The notes: generated by a model from the sequence alone, not told the origin. Counted from the first letter of the stretch, positions 24,687 to 33,177 are shown. The stretch: 64,000 bases of DNA from Comamonas badia DSM 17552 (GCF_000484635.1 NZ_AXVM01000004.1:186001-250000), one strand, 5' to 3'. Program-made: numbers and translations.

Positions 24687-25928
24687 TCAGGCGTCGCCGC
24701 TCAAGCGCCCCGCATAGGCCTTCAGGACGATCCGGCGGTAGGCGGCCGGCACGTCCGCCACCGGGAAAGCCTTGGCCAGGCGCACGACGTCCAGTCCATC
24801 CTTGACCATGGTCTCCAGCGCGTCCTCGGCAATGCCGAAGGCCTTCAGGTCCGTCGGAATGCCCAGCTGTCCGACCCATTCGCGCACGCGAACCGGCACC
24901 GCGCGGCTGGCCGCGGCGGCGTCCATGGTTCCCAGGCCCAGCACCTCGGCCAGTTCCGCAAATTCCCGCGGCCGAACCGCGGCGATTTCATCGAGCACAT
25001 AGGGCAGCATCACGGCGTTGGTGCTGCCGTGGCTCTTGTGCGTCTGCGCGGCGACGGCGTAGGCCAGACCGTGCACCGCGTTCAACCCCGCGCTGCCGTA
25101 GGACAGCGCGGCATACAGGCTGGCGCAGGCCATCGCGTCGCGCCCTTCCTTGAGGCTGCCGTCCAGATACACCGGCACCATCCAGCGCGCGCACAGCCGC
25201 ATGGATTCGCGCGCGAACAGCATGGTGAGCGCCGAGCGGCCGCTGTAGCCCGGATCCGGGTGGCCCTGGCGGTCGTAGAGCGCGCTGTCCAGCGTCAGAA
25301 AGGATTCGATCGCGTGCGTGAAGGCATCGATGCCGGCATCGGCCGTCACGCGCGGCGGGCAGCTGTAGGTGAATTCGGGATCGACCAGCGCGATCTGCGG
25401 GCGCAGCGCGTTGTCCATCACGGCGATCTTGGTGGCGTTCTCGGGGTCGATCAGGATCGCGCCCGGCGTGGCCTCCGAGCCCGTGCCCGCGGTGGTCGGC
25501 AGCGCCACCAGCGGCAGCGGCCGCGCGCCACCGATGTCGCCGACGAAGGCCTTGACCGGCTTGCCATCCGGCAGCGTCAGGCACAGCGCCTTGGCCAGGT
25601 CGATGTTGCTGCCGCCGCCCAGGGCGATCACATGGTCTATCACCCGCCCTTCAGCCTTGCGGCGCACGCTGGCCGTGGCTTCGTCGCACAGCACGGTGCT
25701 GGGGTCTGGCGCGCCGCCGTCAAAGACGATGACGTCGATCTTGCGCGCCCGGGCCGCCTCCACATAGTCGCGCACCCAGGGCGTGTTCTGGGTGAAGAAG
25801 CGGTCGGTGACCAGCACGCCGCAGCGCCAGCCCAGGCGCTGTACCAGCGCCGGCAATTGTGCACGCGTGCCGCGGCCCATCACCAGGCGGGCGGGGGCGC
25901 AGAAATGGATCAGATCTTCGGTTCTCAT
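24687..25928 (-). CDS. Iron-containing alcohol dehydrogenase
   Basis: A 413-residue group III alcohol dehydrogenase. The NAD(P)-binding half has VIALGGGSNIDLAKAL (residues about 100-115) and VALPTTAGTGSEATP. The metal ligands are visible in DAGIDAFTHAIESF (Asp and His), NAVHGLAYAVAAQ (His) and THKSHGSTNAVMLPYVL (His). It probably interconverts an alcohol and its aldehyde, possibly the hydroxylation product of the neighbouring membrane hydroxylase. Its start overlaps the alpha/beta hydrolase stop by four bases. Confidence 0.9.
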   Translation of the reverse strand: MRTEDLIHFCAPARLVMGRGTRAQLPALVQRLGWRCGVLVTDRFFTQNTPWVRDYVEAARARKIDVIVFDGGAPDPSTVLCDEATASVRRKAEGRVIDHVIALGGGSNIDLAKALCLTLPDGKPVKAFVGDIGGARPLPLVALPTTAGTGSEATPGAILIDPENATKIAVMDNALRPQIALVDPEFTYSCPPRVTADAGIDAFTHAIESFLTLDSALYDRQGHPDPGYSGRSALTMLFARESMRLCARWMVPVYLDGSLKEGRDAMACASLYAALSYGSAGLNAVHGLAYAVAAQTHKSHGSTNAVMLPYVLDEIAAVRPREFAELAEVLGLGTMDAAAASRAVPVRVREWVGQLGIPTDLKAFGIAEDALETMVKDGLDVVRLAKAFPVADVPAAYRRIVLKAYAGRLSGDA

Positions 25929-26671
25929 GGGATGTCTCGTTTCAGTTCAGTGAAAAAACCACGCGCCACGGCGGCAATCGGGTCGGCATGGCTGGACGGA
26001 ATGCCGTGGCCACCGTCCTCCAGGGTCAGCAGGCGCGCCGCCGGCAGCGATTGCGCCAGCTGCACCGCGTGGGCCCAGGGTGAATCGGCGTCCTGCCGGC
26101 CGTGGATCACCAGCGCGGGAATGGAAATATCTTTCAGGTGCGGGCGCTGGTCGGTGGCGCGGATGGCGGTCCAGGTGGCAGCCACCGCTTCCCGGTCGGC
26201 CGCCACGCGCAGGCCGAGGGCTTCTTCCCGCGCCGAAATCTCCGCCAGCAGCGCCCCGGGTTCGCTGGCCTTGAACCACGGCGCCTCGCACAGCGCTGGC
26301 GTACCCGAGAGCAGCAGCAGACCCGCGGGGCGCGGGCCGGCGTCGCGGATCAGGTATTGCAGCGCGACGGATACGCCCATGCTCCAGCCCGCCAGCACCC
26401 AGGGCACTCCGGGCGGCACATGCCGCGCCACGACGGCGCGCACGTCCCCGGCATATGGGTCCAGCGCATAGTCGGCCGTGCCCCGCCCGCGCGGCGCGGC
26501 ACCGCGCCCGCGCAGATTGGGCAACACCCAGCGCGCGGCATCCGCCAGACGCGTAGCCACCGGCACCCACGAATCACGCGTCCCCTGAATGCCATGCAGC
26601 GCCACCACCCGGAGCAGGCCATCGCCGAGCTCCACCACATCGCCTGCGCGATCAGGGGCCGCGCTCAGCAT
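25925..26671 (-). CDS. Alpha/beta hydrolase
   Basis: A 248-residue serine hydrolase of the alpha/beta fold. It has the oxyanion segment VVALHGIQGTRDSW, the nucleophile elbow LAGWSMGVSVALQ (Ser of GWSMG, near residue 97), the acid region IPALVIHGRQDADSPWAH and the catalytic histidine in LEDGGHGIPSSH. It may cleave an ester, lactone or enol-lactone. It is the first gene of a minus-strand unit with the alcohol dehydrogenase and faces the GntR regulator at 26734. Confidence 0.86.
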   Translation of the reverse strand: MLSAAPDRAGDVVELGDGLLRVVALHGIQGTRDSWVPVATRLADAARWVLPNLRGRGAAPRGRGTADYALDPYAGDVRAVVARHVPPGVPWVLAGWSMGVSVALQYLIRDAGPRPAGLLLLSGTPALCEAPWFKASEPGALLAEISAREEALGLRVAADREAVAATWTAIRATDQRPHLKDISIPALVIHGRQDADSPWAHAVQLAQSLPAARLLTLEDGGHGIPSSHADPIAAVARGFFTELKRDIP

Positions 26672-26701
26672 GGTGTCCCCGCCAGCCAGCCGCTACGATA
26701 C

Positions 26702-26711
26702 TGATATACCA
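26702..26711. promoter_or_regulatory. Near-palindromic GntR-type operator candidate
   Basis: TGATATACCA in the 62-bp divergent region between the hydrolase and the GntR regulator. Read on the other strand it is TGGTATATCA, so it is a palindrome except for one position pair, close to the TGGTATACCA type recognised by many FCD-domain regulators. Confidence 0.4.
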
Positions 26712-26733
26712 ATCGTTTCATGAGTCTTCTTTC

Positions 26734-27480
26734 ATGCCAAGAAATGCAACGACCAAAAGCACCGCGCCCAGGAACACCGGGAAGGGCGCGGAGAAAGGCG
26801 CGGAGCGCCCGGTGCCCGGCTTCAAGGCGCTGGAGCCGCGCGCCCGCCTGACCGATCTGGCCTACGAGACGCTGGAAGAAGCCATCGTCACGCTCAAGCT
26901 GCCGCCCGGCACGGCGATCTCCGAGCAAACCCTGGCCGACATGACCGGCATAGGCCGCACACCGGTCCGCGAAGCGATTCAGCGCCTGGCGCGCGAGCAC
27001 CTCATCATCATCCTGCCGCAGCGCGGCCTGCTCATCACCGATGTCGTGGTGAGCAGGCAACTGCTGGTGCTCGAAACCCGGCGCGAGCTCGAACGCCTGA
27101 TCTGCGTGAGCGCCGCCAAACGCGCCACGCCGGCGCAGCGCCAGCGCTTTGTCGAGCTGGCCGAGGAATTCCGGCGCCTGGCGCAGCACGAGGATTCGGA
27201 CGCCTTCATGCAGGCCGACCGGGACTTCAACGAAGAGTGCCTCGCCGCCGCCCGCAACCCCTTCACCGAAGGCGCGATGCGCAGCCTGCACGGGCTCTCG
27301 CGGCGCTTCTGGTTCATCCATTACAAGCAGTCGCCCGACCTGCCGAAAATGGCCGAGCTGCACGCCAGCGTGTCCGACGCGATCGCCCGCGCGGACGTGC
27401 AGGGCGCGGGGCAAGGCCTGGACCGGCTGATCGATTTCATCGAGCAATACACCCGCTCGGCCGTGCTGCCTGACGGCTGA
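26734..27480 (+). CDS. GntR family (FCD) transcriptional regulator
   Basis: A 248-residue regulator. A basic N-terminal tail precedes the winged helix (residues about 37-100: RLTDLAYETLEEAIVTLKLP, ISEQTLADMTGIGRTPVREA, IQRLAREHLIIILPQRG), then an FCD domain (VLETRRELERLICVSAAKRA, MQADRDFNEECLAAARN, MAELHASVSDAIARADVQG). The TPVREAIQRL wording is typical of the FadR/VanR branch. It is divergent from the hydrolase / alcohol dehydrogenase unit and probably controls it. Its 3' end is convergent with the MFS gene. Confidence 0.88.
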   Translation: MPRNATTKSTAPRNTGKGAEKGAERPVPGFKALEPRARLTDLAYETLEEAIVTLKLPPGTAISEQTLADMTGIGRTPVREAIQRLAREHLIIILPQRGLLITDVVVSRQLLVLETRRELERLICVSAAKRATPAQRQRFVELAEEFRRLAQHEDSDAFMQADRDFNEECLAAARNPFTEGAMRSLHGLSRRFWFIHYKQSPDLPKMAELHASVSDAIARADVQGAGQGLDRLIDFIEQYTRSAVLPDG

Positions 27481-27484
27481 ATGC

Positions 27485-27512
27485 CAAAGGCGCCAGCACA
27501 GTGGCGCCTTTG
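27485..27512. terminator. Hairpin terminator between convergent genes
   Basis: A perfect 11-bp stem (CAAAGGCGCCA / TGGCGCCTTTG) with a six-base loop, five bases after the regulator stop. The A and T runs are only three long, so termination may be partial, but the position between convergent genes supports the role. Confidence 0.7.
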
Positions 27513-27560
27513 AATCCGGGCTTGTCGCTGGCCGGCGAATGCCGGCCACCGGGTCTGGCA

Positions 27561-28988
27561 TCAATGCGAGACCTCCTCCAGCGAGCGCCCCTTGGTTTCC
27601 ACGCCCAGCAACAGCACCACCAGCGCCGCGGCCACGAAGCAGGCCGCCCCCAGCGAGAAGACACCCACCTGACCGGCCACCGGCAGCACCAGCCCGACCA
27701 CATAGGGGCCAATCAGCGAACCGATGCGGCCGATGGACGAGGCAAAACCCGCTCCCGTGGCGCGCGAACGCGTCGGATAGAGCTCCGGCGTGTAGGCGTA
27801 GAGCACCGACCACATGCCGAACATGAAGAACTGCATGCACAGACCGGCACCGATCAGTTGCGACACCGGCGCCTGCGTGGCCGCCGACTGGCCGTAGAAA
27901 TACGCCGCTGCCGCGCTGCCCAGCAGCATCAGCATGCAGGTGCTCTTGCGGCCCCAGCGCTCGACCAGCCAGGCCGCGCAGATGAAGCCCGGAATGCCCG
28001 CCAGCGAGATGTAGACCGTGTAGAGCACCGACTTGGTGACTTCATAGCCCGCCTGCTGCAGCAGCGCGCCCAGCCAGGAGGTGAGACCGTAGTAGCCCAG
28101 CAGCGCCAGGAACCAGAGCGACCACAGCATGATGGTGCGCTTGGCGTAGATGCCCTTGAAAAGCTCTCCCACCAGGCTGCCGCGCGTCTGGTACTGCGAC
28201 ACGGCGACGGCGCGGCGCGGCGCGGGCAGGCTGCGCAGGCCGGCGGACTGCATCACCTTGGTTTCCATGTGCGACATCACGCGCTCGGCATCCGCATGGC
28301 GGCCAGCGTCTTCCAGCCAGCGCGCCGATTCGGGCACCAGGCGGCGCACCACCAGCACGAACACCGCGGGCACGGCCAGCGCGATGAAAATGCCGCGCCA
28401 GCCGATATGGCCGAGCGACAGGTAGGCGATCACGCCGGCGACGATGAAGCCCAGCGGCCAGAAGCCTTCCAGAATCGCGACGTAGCGGCCGCGCTTGTCG
28501 GCCGGAACGATCTCCGAGACCATCGCAAGACCGATGGGAAACTCCATGCCCATGCCAAAGCCCAGCAGCACGCGCCAGCCCATCAGCTCATCGACGTTGG
28601 CCGCATAGCCGCACATCAGGCTGCCGACGCCCCAGAAAATCATGCTGACCTGGAACACCGGGCGGCGGCCGAACTTGTCCGCCAGCATGCCGGCCACCGC
28701 CGCACCGAGGAACATGCCCAGAAAGCTGGAGCTGGCCAGCATGCCGGTCTGCGCCGCCGTCAGGCCGAACTCGGCCTTGATGGTGCCGAGCATGAAGGTC
28801 ATGATGCCCAGGTCGATCGAATCGAACAGCCAGGCCGTGGCAATGATGGCGAACAGCATGCGCTGGTAGCCGGTCATGGGCAGGCGCTCAAGCCGGCCGC
28901 TGACGTTGACGCCCGCCGCTGCATGGGCGGCGGCCTGCGACGGTGATGCCCCACCATATTGGGGGATATCTTTCGCCAAGGTATTCAT
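27561..28988 (-). CDS. MFS transporter, metabolite:H+ symporter type
   Basis: A 475-residue inner-membrane protein with twelve predicted helices. Family motifs are AGMLADKFGRRPVFQVSM (loop 2-3), VSEIVPADKRGRYVAIL, the PESARWLEDAGRHADAE loop between the halves, and ELYPTRSRATGAGFASSIGR. The half-length D-R/G motifs resemble the aromatic-acid and NiaP-like symporters, so an organic acid is a fair guess. It is divergent from the CoA-transferase operon across 236 bp and may import its substrate. The end is only 80 bp from the convergent regulator. Confidence 0.9.
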   Translation of the reverse strand: MNTLAKDIPQYGGASPSQAAAHAAAGVNVSGRLERLPMTGYQRMLFAIIATAWLFDSIDLGIMTFMLGTIKAEFGLTAAQTGMLASSSFLGMFLGAAVAGMLADKFGRRPVFQVSMIFWGVGSLMCGYAANVDELMGWRVLLGFGMGMEFPIGLAMVSEIVPADKRGRYVAILEGFWPLGFIVAGVIAYLSLGHIGWRGIFIALAVPAVFVLVVRRLVPESARWLEDAGRHADAERVMSHMETKVMQSAGLRSLPAPRRAVAVSQYQTRGSLVGELFKGIYAKRTIMLWSLWFLALLGYYGLTSWLGALLQQAGYEVTKSVLYTVYISLAGIPGFICAAWLVERWGRKSTCMLMLLGSAAAAYFYGQSAATQAPVSQLIGAGLCMQFFMFGMWSVLYAYTPELYPTRSRATGAGFASSIGRIGSLIGPYVVGLVLPVAGQVGVFSLGAACFVAAALVVLLLGVETKGRSLEEVSH

Positions 28989-29027
28989 GGGAATGGGTCC
29001 TCTAGATAGAAAAGGGGGCGGAAAATT

Positions 29028-29050
29028 CTAATACGCGGCTGAAATATTAG
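29028..29050. promoter_or_regulatory. CTAATA-N11-TATTAG inverted repeat upstream of the MFS gene
   Basis: Six-bp arms with an 11-base spacer, 40-62 bases before the MFS start. The half-sites are the same as in the palindrome before the hydroxylase gene. Nothing else certain is seen in this 236-bp divergent region, except a TATAGT at about 29175 that could serve as a -10 for the plus-strand operon. Confidence 0.35.
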
Positions 29051-29224
29051 TTGTGTTACAGTTCTTTGAACATAGGTATTGTCCCTAATCAAATGAGGGC
29101 GAATGACCGCAAAACCCTTCTTGCGCAACAGGGTCGTTTCTGCTAGGAAGGCGCAACACAGCGGGCAGGATTGCTATAGTTGATTCCCGCCTTCTCCTGT
29201 CCAACGCCCACGCAGCCTGCCTCC

Positions 29225-30424
29225 ATGACCATGACCGCGACCCCATCCACCCCCTCGCAACCTCTCGGCGGCGTACGCGTCGTCGAGTTCTGCTCCACCG
29301 CCGCCGGGCCGTTTTCCGCCATGCTGCTGGCCGACATGGGCGCCGATGTCGTCAAGATCGAACCCCCCGCCGGCGACGGGCTGCGCCAGTGGCCGCCGCT
29401 GACCGACGGCTTCAGCGAGAACTTCGCTTCGCTCAACCGCAACAAGCGCTCTGCGGTGCTGGACTTGAAAAACCCGCAGGATCTAGCATTGGCCAGGCAG
29501 TTGATCCTGGAATCCGACGTGGTGCTGGAGAACAACCGCCCCGGTGTGATGGCGCGCCTCGGACTGGGCTATGAGGCGCTGTCGGCCGAAAAACCCGCGC
29601 TTGTCTACTGCTCGATTTCCGCCTACGGCCAGAGCGGACCGCGCTCCGGCGAAGGCGGCTATGACCTCACGGTCCAGGCCGCATCGGGCGTGATGAGCGT
29701 CACCGGCGACGCCGATGGCGCGCCCGCCAAATGCGGCGTGCCGATTGCGGATTTTTCCTCCGGGCTCTACGCCTCGTTTGCGATCGCCGCGCTGCTGGTG
29801 CAGGTGCGCGCCGGCGGCCGGGGCGCGCATATCGACGTGCCCATGTTCGGCTGCACCCTGGGTGTGGCGGCGCTGCAGACCAGTGAATTCTTCGGCAACG
29901 GCAAGAGCCCCGGACGCCTGGGCTCGGCACACCCCAGGAACGCCCCTTACCAGGCCTTTCAGGCGCAGGATGGCTATTTTGCGATCGCCGCGGGCAACCA
30001 CAAGCTGTGGCTCTCGGTGCTGGAAGTCGTCGGCCTGCCGGAGCTGGCTCAGGACGCGCGCTTTCTCACCACGACCGACCGCGCAAAGCACCAGGGAGCG
30101 CTCAAGGAGCTTCTGGAAACCGCCTTCACGCGCCAGCCGGTCGAGCACTGGATCGCGGCCTTCAATGCCGCCGGCGTGCCGCACTCGCGCATCAACGATT
30201 ACGCCGCGGCGCTCGCCGATCCGCAGACCGGGCACATGGGCTGGATCCAGCCGCTCACGCTGCCGGGCGGACACGAGACGCGCACCTTTGCCTCTCCCCT
30301 GCGCCTGAACGGCCAAGGCTTTGCCATCCGCCGCCGCCCACCCGCCCTGGGCGAACACACCGAGGAAATCCGCGCCGCCCTGGCGCACCAGAGAACGCAC
30401 CAAGGAAATCACCATGGCCAATGA
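29225..30424 (+). CDS. Family III CoA-transferase (CaiB/BaiF)
   Basis: A 399-residue formyl-CoA-transferase-type enzyme that moves CoA between carboxylic acids. The N-terminal Rossmann part reads LGGVRVVEFCSTAAGPFSAM with LADMGADVVKIEPPAGD. The catalytic aspartate is expected in GVPIADFSSGLYAS (Asp176). NRNKRSAVLDLKNPQ and AHPRNAPYQAFQAQDGYFAI are family signatures. It probably activates the acid handled by the next two genes. The start has a weak ribosome binding site, and a second ATG lies two codons later. Its stop lies 11 bases inside the dioxygenase gene. Confidence 0.9.
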   Translation: MTMTATPSTPSQPLGGVRVVEFCSTAAGPFSAMLLADMGADVVKIEPPAGDGLRQWPPLTDGFSENFASLNRNKRSAVLDLKNPQDLALARQLILESDVVLENNRPGVMARLGLGYEALSAEKPALVYCSISAYGQSGPRSGEGGYDLTVQAASGVMSVTGDADGAPAKCGVPIADFSSGLYASFAIAALLVQVRAGGRGAHIDVPMFGCTLGVAALQTSEFFGNGKSPGRLGSAHPRNAPYQAFQAQDGYFAIAAGNHKLWLSVLEVVGLPELAQDARFLTTTDRAKHQGALKELLETAFTRQPVEHWIAAFNAAGVPHSRINDYAAALADPQTGHMGWIQPLTLPGGHETRTFASPLRLNGQGFAIRRRPPALGEHTEEIRAALAHQRTHQGNHHGQ

Positions 30425-31004
30425 CCAACGGCTGCTGGGTTTCGTCGCCGCGATGACACGGCTCGTCCAGGCAACCAGCGACGAAGACGCGCTGATCGCT
30501 GGCGCCACGCCGCTGATGCGCGACCTGGTCACGCACGACGACTGGCTGCCCGACGCCATGGCCGCATCGCATCCGCAGTACTACCAGCAGCACTTGCTGT
30601 ACGGCGATCCGCTGGACCGTTTCTCGCTCGTGAGCTTTGTCTGGGGCCCGGGGCAGAAAACGCCGGTGCACGACCACACGGTGTGGGGCATCATCGGCAT
30701 GCTGCGCGGCGCGGAAAATGGCCAGCGCTTTGCGCCGGATGCGCAGGGCCACTGGAAGCCCACTGGCGAGCGCGCCACGCTGCAACCTGGCGATCTGGAC
30801 ATCGTCTCGCCGGCGCGCGGCGACGTCCATGAAGTGTCCAATGCGATTGACGACAGCGTCTCGATCAGCATCCACCTCTACGGCGGCAATATCGGGCGCG
30901 TGGCCCGCCATGCCTATGTGCCCGGCACGAGCACGGTGAAAACCTTTGTCTCGGGCTATTCCAACCTGCTCGCGCCCAACCTCTGGCCCAGGCCTGCCGC
31001 ATGA
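30414..31004 (+). CDS. Cysteine dioxygenase-family thiol dioxygenase (possibly 3-mercaptopropionate type)
   Basis: A 196-residue mononuclear iron cupin that adds O2 to a thiol to give a sulfinic acid. The iron ligands are His86 and His88 (KTPVHDHTVWG) and His139 (GDVHEVSN), and the outer-sphere Ser-His-Tyr set is S152, H154, Y156 (SISIHLYGG). By eye, the region that carries the carboxylate-binding arginine in mammalian cysteine dioxygenase here reads YYQQH (Gln58, Gln59), which favours the Gln-type 3-mercaptopropionate dioxygenases over true cysteine dioxygenases. AAGGA lies seven bases before the ATG. It sits between a CoA-transferase and a crotonase, consistent with conversion of a thiol acid to a sulfinyl acid followed by CoA activation. 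Confidence 0.85.
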   Translation: MANDQRLLGFVAAMTRLVQATSDEDALIAGATPLMRDLVTHDDWLPDAMAASHPQYYQQHLLYGDPLDRFSLVSFVWGPGQKTPVHDHTVWGIIGMLRGAENGQRFAPDAQGHWKPTGERATLQPGDLDIVSPARGDVHEVSNAIDDSVSISIHLYGGNIGRVARHAYVPGTSTVKTFVSGYSNLLAPNLWPRPAA

Positions 31005-31759
31005 GTGCGCCCGAGCTGCTCATCGCGCGCGAAGGCGCGCTGCTGCACCTGCGGCTGAACCGCCCGGACAAGGGCAATGCGTTGTCCGCCCAGCTGGTGG
31101 CAGCGCTGCAGGCGGCGCTGGACGATGCCGCCCAGGACGGCGGTCTGCGCCTGCTGGTGCTCTCGGGCGCGGGCAAGCACTTCTGCACCGGTTTCGATCT
31201 TTCCAACCTCGATGCGGAAACCGACGAAACCCTGCTTGCACGCTTTACTCGCGTGGAGTGGATGCTCCAGACCTTGAACCGCCTGCCCTGCGCCACGCTG
31301 GCCCTGGCACACGGCCGCACCATGGGCGCCGGCGCCGATCTGTTCGCCGCCTGCAGCGAGCGCTGGATCGTCGGCGATGCAAGCTTTGCCTTTCCCGGCG
31401 CGGGCTTCGGCCTGGTGCTGGGCACCGCTCGGCTGGCCGACACCGTGGGCGCCGCGCAGGCCAGCCGCTGGCTGGAAGGCGGCGAGACGATCGACGCCGC
31501 CAACGCCTGCGCCAGCGGTCTTGCGCTGCACCAAGTCGATGACGCCGCACTGCCGCGGGAGCAGGACGCGCTGCTCAAGCGCGTGAGCCGGCTGGAAGCC
31601 CACACCCAGCGCGCCATCCATGCCGCCATCGGCGCCAGGCGCCGGCCCAGGGGCGACGTGGGCGACGCGCAGGATCTGGCGCGCCTCGTGGCATCGGCCG
31701 CGCGCCCCGGCCTGCAGGAACGCATCGCCGCCTACCGCGCGGCGCAGCGCGCCCGCTGA
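31001..31759 (+). CDS. Enoyl-CoA hydratase/isomerase-family protein (atypical active site)
   Basis: A 252-residue crotonase-fold protein. CoA-binding and oxyanion segments are present (NRPDKGNALSAQLVAAL, GKHFCTGFDLSNL, HGRTMGAGADLFAACSE). The two catalytic glutamates of classical hydratases are missing: the first position is Asp113 (GAGADLF) and the second is Gly133 (FAFPGAGFG where hydratases have PE). It may therefore be an isomerase, hydrolase or C-S lyase-like member rather than a hydratase. The start overlaps the dioxygenase stop by four bases, so the three genes form a compact operon. Confidence 0.85.
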   Translation: MSAPELLIAREGALLHLRLNRPDKGNALSAQLVAALQAALDDAAQDGGLRLLVLSGAGKHFCTGFDLSNLDAETDETLLARFTRVEWMLQTLNRLPCATLALAHGRTMGAGADLFAACSERWIVGDASFAFPGAGFGLVLGTARLADTVGAAQASRWLEGGETIDAANACASGLALHQVDDAALPREQDALLKRVSRLEAHTQRAIHAAIGARRRPRGDVGDAQDLARLVASAARPGLQERIAAYRAAQRAR

Positions 31760-31773
31760 ATCAACCCAGCGGT

Positions 31774-32217
31774 TTACCCCAGCGCTCCCCGCACCCAGCG
31801 CACGATGTCGCCCGCGCCGCGTGCCCCCGAGGTGCGCGCCAGCTCGCGCCCAGCCTGGAACACGATCATCGTCGGAATGCTCCTGATGCCATAGCGCGCA
31901 GCGATGGACTGGTGGGCCTCGGTGTCCAATTTGGCCAAACGTACCTGGGGTTCGAGCTGCTGCGCCGCCTCATGGAAGAACGGCGCCATCTGCAGGCAGG
32001 GGCCACACCAGGGCGCCCAGAAATCCACGACGACGGGAATCTGGCTGCGCGCGATGTGCTTGTCAAAACTCGCTGCGTCGAGCTGCAAGGGCTCGCCCTC
32101 GAACAGCGGACGGTGGCACTGGCCGCAATCGGGCGCGCTGGCCAGATCGTCCGCGCGGACTCGGTTGGTGGTGTGGCAATGGGGGCAGACGACGTGCAGG
32201 GATTCGCTGGTGGTCAT
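31774..32217 (-). CDS. trxC: Thioredoxin 2
   Basis: A 147-residue TrxC-type thioredoxin with an N-terminal zinc ribbon (C11-xx-C14 and C31-xx-C34: VCPHCHTTN, DCGQCHRPL) followed by a thioredoxin fold with the redox motif WAPWCGPC (Cys71, Cys74) and the cis-proline segment YGIRSIPTMIVF. It reduces protein disulfides in the cytoplasm and is usually induced by oxidative stress through OxyR; no OxyR site could be confirmed here. It is convergent with the crotonase gene. Confidence 0.94.
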   Translation of the reverse strand: MTTSESLHVVCPHCHTTNRVRADDLASAPDCGQCHRPLFEGEPLQLDAASFDKHIARSQIPVVVDFWAPWCGPCLQMAPFFHEAAQQLEPQVRLAKLDTEAHQSIAARYGIRSIPTMIVFQAGRELARTSGARGAGDIVRWVRGALG

Positions 32218-32277
32218 GGCGGGTTCATTGGAAGACTCTGCCTGCCACCTGCGGCCGAAACCGGATTTTTCAACCGC

Positions 32278-33177
32278 TCACGCGGCGCACACCAGCCGGT
32301 CGCGCCCCTCGCGCTTGGCCTGGTACAGCGCCGCATCGGCACGGGCCACCAGCTGTTGCGCGGTTTCCCCGGGCTGGCGCATGGCAAGCCCGGCGCTCAC
32401 GGTATAGCGCTGCCGCGGCGCTTCGGGTAGAGGGATGGACGTGCGTGCGCGGCCGAGCAGGCGATCGACGATGGGCTGCGCCTGCGCCATCGGGCAATCC
32501 GGCAGCAGCAGCATGAATTCCTCGCCACCCACGCGCCCGTAGCTGTCGGCGCGGCGCGTGTCGGCCTGCAGGTGGCGTGCAAAGTCGCGCAGCACCGCGT
32601 CGCCCGCAGGATGGCCCAGGCTGTCGTTGATCTGCTTGAAATGGTCCAGGTCCAGCGCCACCAGCGTCAAGGTTCCCGGCCTGGCCATGAGCCGGTCCAG
32701 TTGCTGCTGCATCCAGGCACGGTTGCTGATGCCGGTGAGTGCATCGGTTTGCGCCGCATGCAGCGCGCGGTCGCGCGTGGCGCGCAGGCTGCGCCCCTGC
32801 CGGTGCAGTTCGGTGGTGTCCATGACCGTGCACAGCATCCAGCCATTGGCCAGCGTGGTTTCCGTCAACCAGTGCCACTGGCCGTCGTGGCGGTCGCCCT
32901 CGAAGGCGCGAAACGGCTGCTTGCCACGGCGCGAGCGCGCCGATGCCAGCCAGGTCTCGAAATCCACCTCGCCGCTCACCCGCGTGCCCCGGCCGAGCGC
33001 ATGGTTGGTGCGCATGATGTCCGCCCAGGTGATGCGCCCGTCCGGCTGCATGTGAAAGCGCTGCACGAAGCCCGCGTTGGCAAAGCGCAGCACGTCCCCA
33101 TCATCGAAGATCGCCACCGACAGTTCGCTTTCGCGCAACAGCGTGAGCGCCATCTCGGCCAGCATCGATTCGGACAT
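32278..33177 (-). CDS. Diguanylate cyclase with N-terminal PAS-like domain
   Basis: A 299-residue protein that makes cyclic di-GMP from two GTP. A PAS-like sensor fills about residues 1-120 (SELSVAIFDDGDVLRFANAG, GQWHWLTETTLANGWMLCTV), a short linker helix follows, and then the GGDEF domain (DALTGISNRAWMQQQLDRL, ALDLDHFKQINDSLGHPAGD). The active site is GGEEF in SYGRVGGEEFMLLLPD, and an allosteric RxxD I-site (RRAD) lies exactly five residues before it, so product inhibition is expected. No membrane segment is seen. The start at MSESMLAEM is preferred; an ATG seven codons upstream is possible. Confidence 0.9.
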   Translation of the reverse strand: MSESMLAEMALTLLRESELSVAIFDDGDVLRFANAGFVQRFHMQPDGRITWADIMRTNHALGRGTRVSGEVDFETWLASARSRRGKQPFRAFEGDRHDGQWHWLTETTLANGWMLCTVMDTTELHRQGRSLRATRDRALHAAQTDALTGISNRAWMQQQLDRLMARPGTLTLVALDLDHFKQINDSLGHPAGDAVLRDFARHLQADTRRADSYGRVGGEEFMLLLPDCPMAQAQPIVDRLLGRARTSIPLPEAPRQRYTVSAGLAMRQPGETAQQLVARADAALYQAKREGRDRLVCAA

